From NCBI GenBank assembly GCA_052387905.1, contig JBQTIR010000030.1, positions 1 to 64,000 of the forward strand: 64,000 bases of DNA. Reading direction: 5' to 3'. The notes under the pieces are model-generated. The model saw only the letters and a program-made list of their open reading frames with translations, was not told the DNA's origin and did no database searches. This document shows, piece by piece, positions 61,542 through 64,000 of the stretch (the first letter of the stretch is position 1; every line of letters starts with the position of its first letter). This DNA is from JBQTII01 sp052387905. GTDB taxonomy: Bacteria > Actinomycetota > Actinomycetes > Sporichthyales > Sporichthyaceae. The position numbers and the translations under genes are program-made.

Positions 61542-62918
61542 TCACACCCCGAAAATGATGATGTGGGCGGCCCCGACGAAGAAGCCGAGGAAGCCACCGT
61601 GGGCGTAGAGCAGCCAGGCATCCTGCTCGACGGCGGAGTAGAGCATCTCCATGAACTCCTCCGGCGGCAGCTCCCGCAACTTCTCGGTGCAGAAGTCGTC
61701 GATCTTCTGCGCCTGACGACCCGTGAAGTCGGCATCGGAGAGCAGGCGCGGAGCTACCGCGAGGGCGGCTCCGGCTGTTCCGCGCCGGATCGCCTCGAAC
61801 TCACGTCCCCCGACCGCGGCGCGGACCAACGTCCGGCTCGGGCCGACGATGTGATCGACCTCGCGCAGCATGACATCGCCGATGATCAGTTTCGTCTTGT
61901 CCGAGCGCGGGCCCTTGAGCAGCTCGTTGATGATGTTCGGCAGCGTGATGACCTCGTGGGCGAGGGAGTAACCGAAACTGGCAGCCGCCTCGTGCTGGCG
62001 CTTGGCGAACTTCGCCTGCTTCCACACGTAGCGGTAGCGCGGCTGCGGTTCGCCGGGCTCGAAGACCATCTTGATCGCGACGATGTTGACGATGATGCCG
62101 ATCAAGGTCCCGCCGCCCAACACGATCGCCCAATGCGGGACAACCGACAGCGGCGGGACGTCCGTTCCCCAGTGCAGGGCGAGCGCGAGGATCAGGCCGA
62201 GCGGGAAGCCGAGCCAGAACCCGATCGCGGTCATAAACCGCAATTCCTTGGCGCCGAGGTTGTAGATGATGTCGCGCAGGATCTTCGGGTCCTCGCGCAG
62301 CCGCCCGACCACCATCAATTTGATGTCGATCAGATCGTCGATGTTCTCCTCAATCGCCTCCATCGCGTGCGCGGCGATCACGTCGATGCGCTGCTCGACC
62401 CGCTGGTAGACGACCTCACGCAGCTGGGTAGGCAGCTGCGCCCACAGCTCAGGATGCTCCCGCTCCATGACCTCGTCGACCATCGGGCGAATATCGGCGC
62501 GGGCGACGGCGGCGAGCTGGGCGGCGATGCGGTCGGGCTCGAGCTCAGTGAGGAAGTCACGGATGCTGCCGAGCTTGGACAGCCCCTTGTCCACGCAGAT
62601 GCTGGCCATCCGTTCGGCGCGGGCCGGGATGAAACCTTGAAAGCCCAGGATCCCGCCGGGGGCGAAGATCGGCAGCACCTGCAGCTTGCGCGGCAGGAAC
62701 GGGAACAGCGTCTTGACCCCGGGGCAGTGGAAGCCGCGGAAGCGAATCGGGGCGAACAGCATGATCACCCCGGTCCAGTTGGTGACCAGGCCGGCGATCG
62801 CGCTGAAGATTGGGATGCTGACGACGTCGATCACGAACTGGGACTGCCCGGTCAGTTCCGGGAAGTCGACCAGCCCGCCGCTACTGGCGACGAGATGAGA
62901 CGACACGGTTGTCTCCAT
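61542..62918 (-). CDS. DUF445-family membrane protein
   Basis: A 458-residue protein with hydrophobic segments at the N-terminus (IPIFSAIAGLVTNWTGVIML), centre (two helices, about 230-290) and C-terminus (GGFLGFFVGAAHIIIF), and long amphipathic helical regions between, typical of DUF445. Members link membrane and envelope assembly. It is 24 bp downstream of signal peptidase I and 1 bp upstream of the Abi-alpha-like gene. Confidence 0.75.
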   Translation of the reverse strand: METTVSSHLVASSGGLVDFPELTGQSQFVIDVVSIPIFSAIAGLVTNWTGVIMLFAPIRFRGFHCPGVKTLFPFLPRKLQVLPIFAPGGILGFQGFIPARAERMASICVDKGLSKLGSIRDFLTELEPDRIAAQLAAVARADIRPMVDEVMEREHPELWAQLPTQLREVVYQRVEQRIDVIAAHAMEAIEENIDDLIDIKLMVVGRLREDPKILRDIIYNLGAKELRFMTAIGFWLGFPLGLILALALHWGTDVPPLSVVPHWAIVLGGGTLIGIIVNIVAIKMVFEPGEPQPRYRYVWKQAKFAKRQHEAAASFGYSLAHEVITLPNIINELLKGPRSDKTKLIIGDVMLREVDHIVGPSRTLVRAAVGGREFEAIRRGTAGAALAVAPRLLSDADFTGRQAQKIDDFCTEKLRELPPEEFMEMLYSAVEQDAWLLYAHGGFLGFFVGAAHIIIFGV

Positions 62919-62942
62919 TCGCCGGGGGCCGGGGCGCTGGGG

Positions 62943-63620
62943 TCATCGTGAACGCCGGGCCGGTGCCTTGTCCACGGCTGGGGTCAGTTCGACGGAGTCA
63001 CCGACCCCGCCCACATCGGTCAGCGGGCGCACGCGCCAGGCGACGACGCCGTCGAGCAGGTCGACCGGTGCCCAGCCGAAGGCGCGGGTGTCCCGGGAGG
63101 CGATCGGGTTGTCACCGAGCAGGAACAGCATGCCCGCGGGCACGATGCGGGCCTTGCCCCCTGGAGAGGAGGTCCCGTCCGTGCGACAGCACCGCACGAT
63201 CCCCGCGCCCCACTGCCCTGGCCAGGCAGGATTGGTCACGCTGAACCACGGGCCGCGCCCGCCGGGTTGCACCCGCACCACCGGGTCGGCCTCGGCCGGG
63301 GTGGCGATCGACACGCGGTCCCCGGGAAGGCCGATCACACGTTTGACGACGGTGGGACCGGCGGCTTCGAACCTGCCCACCACCAGGTCGAAGCGGTCCG
63401 GGAGGTCACCGCCGCTGAACGGGCGCAGCAGGACACGGTCTCCGTCGCGGAGCGTCGGCTCCATGCTTTCGCCCTCGATCTTGACCCCGAAGACCGAGGT
63501 CGCGGCATAGAGCACGACGACGATCAGGCCGAGGACCCCCGCGACCATCAGCAGAATCTGACGGGTGATCCACCGAGGGGCGAAGGTCGCGATCCGCGTG
63601 GGGAGGCTCAGCACACCCAT
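62943..63620 (-). CDS. lepB: Signal peptidase I
   Basis: A 225-residue protein with one N-terminal transmembrane helix (about 22-45), catalytic S52 in GESMEPT and general base K93 in VVKRVIGLPGD, plus the box E-type GDNPIASRDTR. It cleaves signal peptides at the outer face of the membrane. The ATG at 63620 is preferred over the longer frame, which lacks any hydrophobic lead. First gene of a minus-strand operon with DUF445 and Abi-alpha-like proteins. Confidence 0.85.
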   Translation of the reverse strand: MGVLSLPTRIATFAPRWITRQILLMVAGVLGLIVVVLYAATSVFGVKIEGESMEPTLRDGDRVLLRPFSGGDLPDRFDLVVGRFEAAGPTVVKRVIGLPGDRVSIATPAEADPVVRVQPGGRGPWFSVTNPAWPGQWGAGIVRCCRTDGTSSPGGKARIVPAGMLFLLGDNPIASRDTRAFGWAPVDLLDGVVAWRVRPLTDVGGVGDSVELTPAVDKAPARRSR

Positions 63621-63703
63621 CGGTGCGACCCTCCTTGCGTGCGCAAACCCGGGACCGGTGACGCGGGCTTTACGGATGCTAAGGCTCGGTGTTCGATGGC
63701 CCG

Positions 63704-64000
63704 ATGAGTGCCCCCGCGCTCGACCGGCCTCGGGAACATTCCCGAGGTGGCACCCGTTGGCGCCGAACGGCCATTGTTCTGGTGCCCGCCCTGATTTCGG
63801 CCGCCGTCCTGATCGGCGCAACCTTGCGCGGCGGGATACCGATCAACCTCGTGGTCGTCGGGCAGGACCTCAAGCTCACGTCCAACGGCGGCGTCGTGGA
63901 ACTACCCCAGGGGATGAGCCTGACCGCGTCGACGATTCAGATGAAGAACGACGGGGCGACGCGTGGCGTCGTGATTGCCGGGCTGCCGGAGGCGATCCTG
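63704..64000 (+). CDS. DUF6230-like membrane-anchored protein, cut by window end
   Basis: The first 99 codons of a gene running out of the window. A basic N-terminus and one transmembrane helix (TAIVLVPALISAAVLIGA) precede an extracytoplasmic beta-type region (LVVVGQDLKLTSNGGVVELP). This is the layout of actinobacterial DUF6230 proteins, usually next to DUF6114 genes. Divergent from lepB with an 83-bp shared upstream region. Confidence 0.5.
   Translation, partial: MSAPALDRPREHSRGGTRWRRTAIVLVPALISAAVLIGATLRGGIPINLVVVGQDLKLTSNGGVVELPQGMSLTASTIQMKNDGATRGVVIAGLPEAIL

Noticed and set aside
61410..62951. 513-residue plus-strand open frame opposite DUF445
   Set aside because: Shadow of the minus-strand DUF445 gene. 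Its residues are runs of D, R, H, Q and V that mirror hydrophobic codons on the other strand.

Overview
The window is very GC-rich, codon-dense actinobacterial DNA. GTG starts, 1-4 bp stop/start overlaps, FurA-KatG, DUF2510, DUF6230-like and SCO6880-type proteins all point to an actinomycete; I cannot name the genus. It has two parts. Positions 1 to about 47.5 kb are accessory DNA, the right-hand part of an integrative element plus two small islets behind it. From about 47.5 kb to the end it looks like ordinary chromosome.

The accessory part starts with 24-bp terminal repeats of the IS21 type (53-122). A regulatory block follows: an XRE-TPR regulator, a NUDIX hydrolase and a zinc-knuckle protein on the minus strand, facing an excisionase-like HTH gene. 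A tightly overlapping type IV secretion cluster then runs rightwards (4172-11373): two hypotheticals, a ParA-like ATPase, a VirB2-like two-helix protein, a VirB8/TcpC-like bitopic protein, a TrbL/VirB6-like channel, an SCO6880-family protein and a VirB4-like ATPase. No relaxase, coupling protein or intact integrase lies in the window.

Immediately downstream (11476-36824) is a roughly 25-kb defence-type operon. It encodes a DrmD-like SNF2 helicase, a 1534-residue DrmMI/PglX-like adenine methyltransferase, a TIGR04255/HTH/Fic cassette, a 2173-residue DEAD-box/DUF1998 helicase of DruE/MrfA type, an SF1 helicase with an N-terminal RelE-like domain, a second SNF2 helicase, and a sacsin-type GHKL ATPase ending in an HNH-like zinc domain. 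It resembles DISARM class 1 (SNF2 + methylase + DUF1998) but has no PLD nuclease and adds components from other systems. This is the best candidate for a poorly described system.

Converging on it from the right is a minus-strand cluster of SPFH, DUF2510 and SHOCT proteins plus two unknowns (36940-40675). Small hypotheticals, a trypsin-like protease and a VapBC pair follow. Three 3'-terminal fragments of a tRNA-Thr(CGU) gene, all on the plus strand (43750, 45349, 47422), mark att sites. They bound the main element and two islets, one with a class II Fic protein, the other with a truncated tyrosine integrase, a NYN-type nuclease and a near-copy of the VapBC pair. The intact tRNA and left end should lie to the left of the window.

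The chromosomal part holds a lipoprotein, a MOSC protein, an SNF2 helicase, a secreted protein, furA-katG with a palindromic operator, yefM-yoeB, an FUSC-type membrane protein, an HSL-family esterase, a zinc metallopeptidase, and a minus-strand operon of signal peptidase I, DUF445 and Abi-alpha-like proteins. A DUF6230-like gene is cut by the window end.
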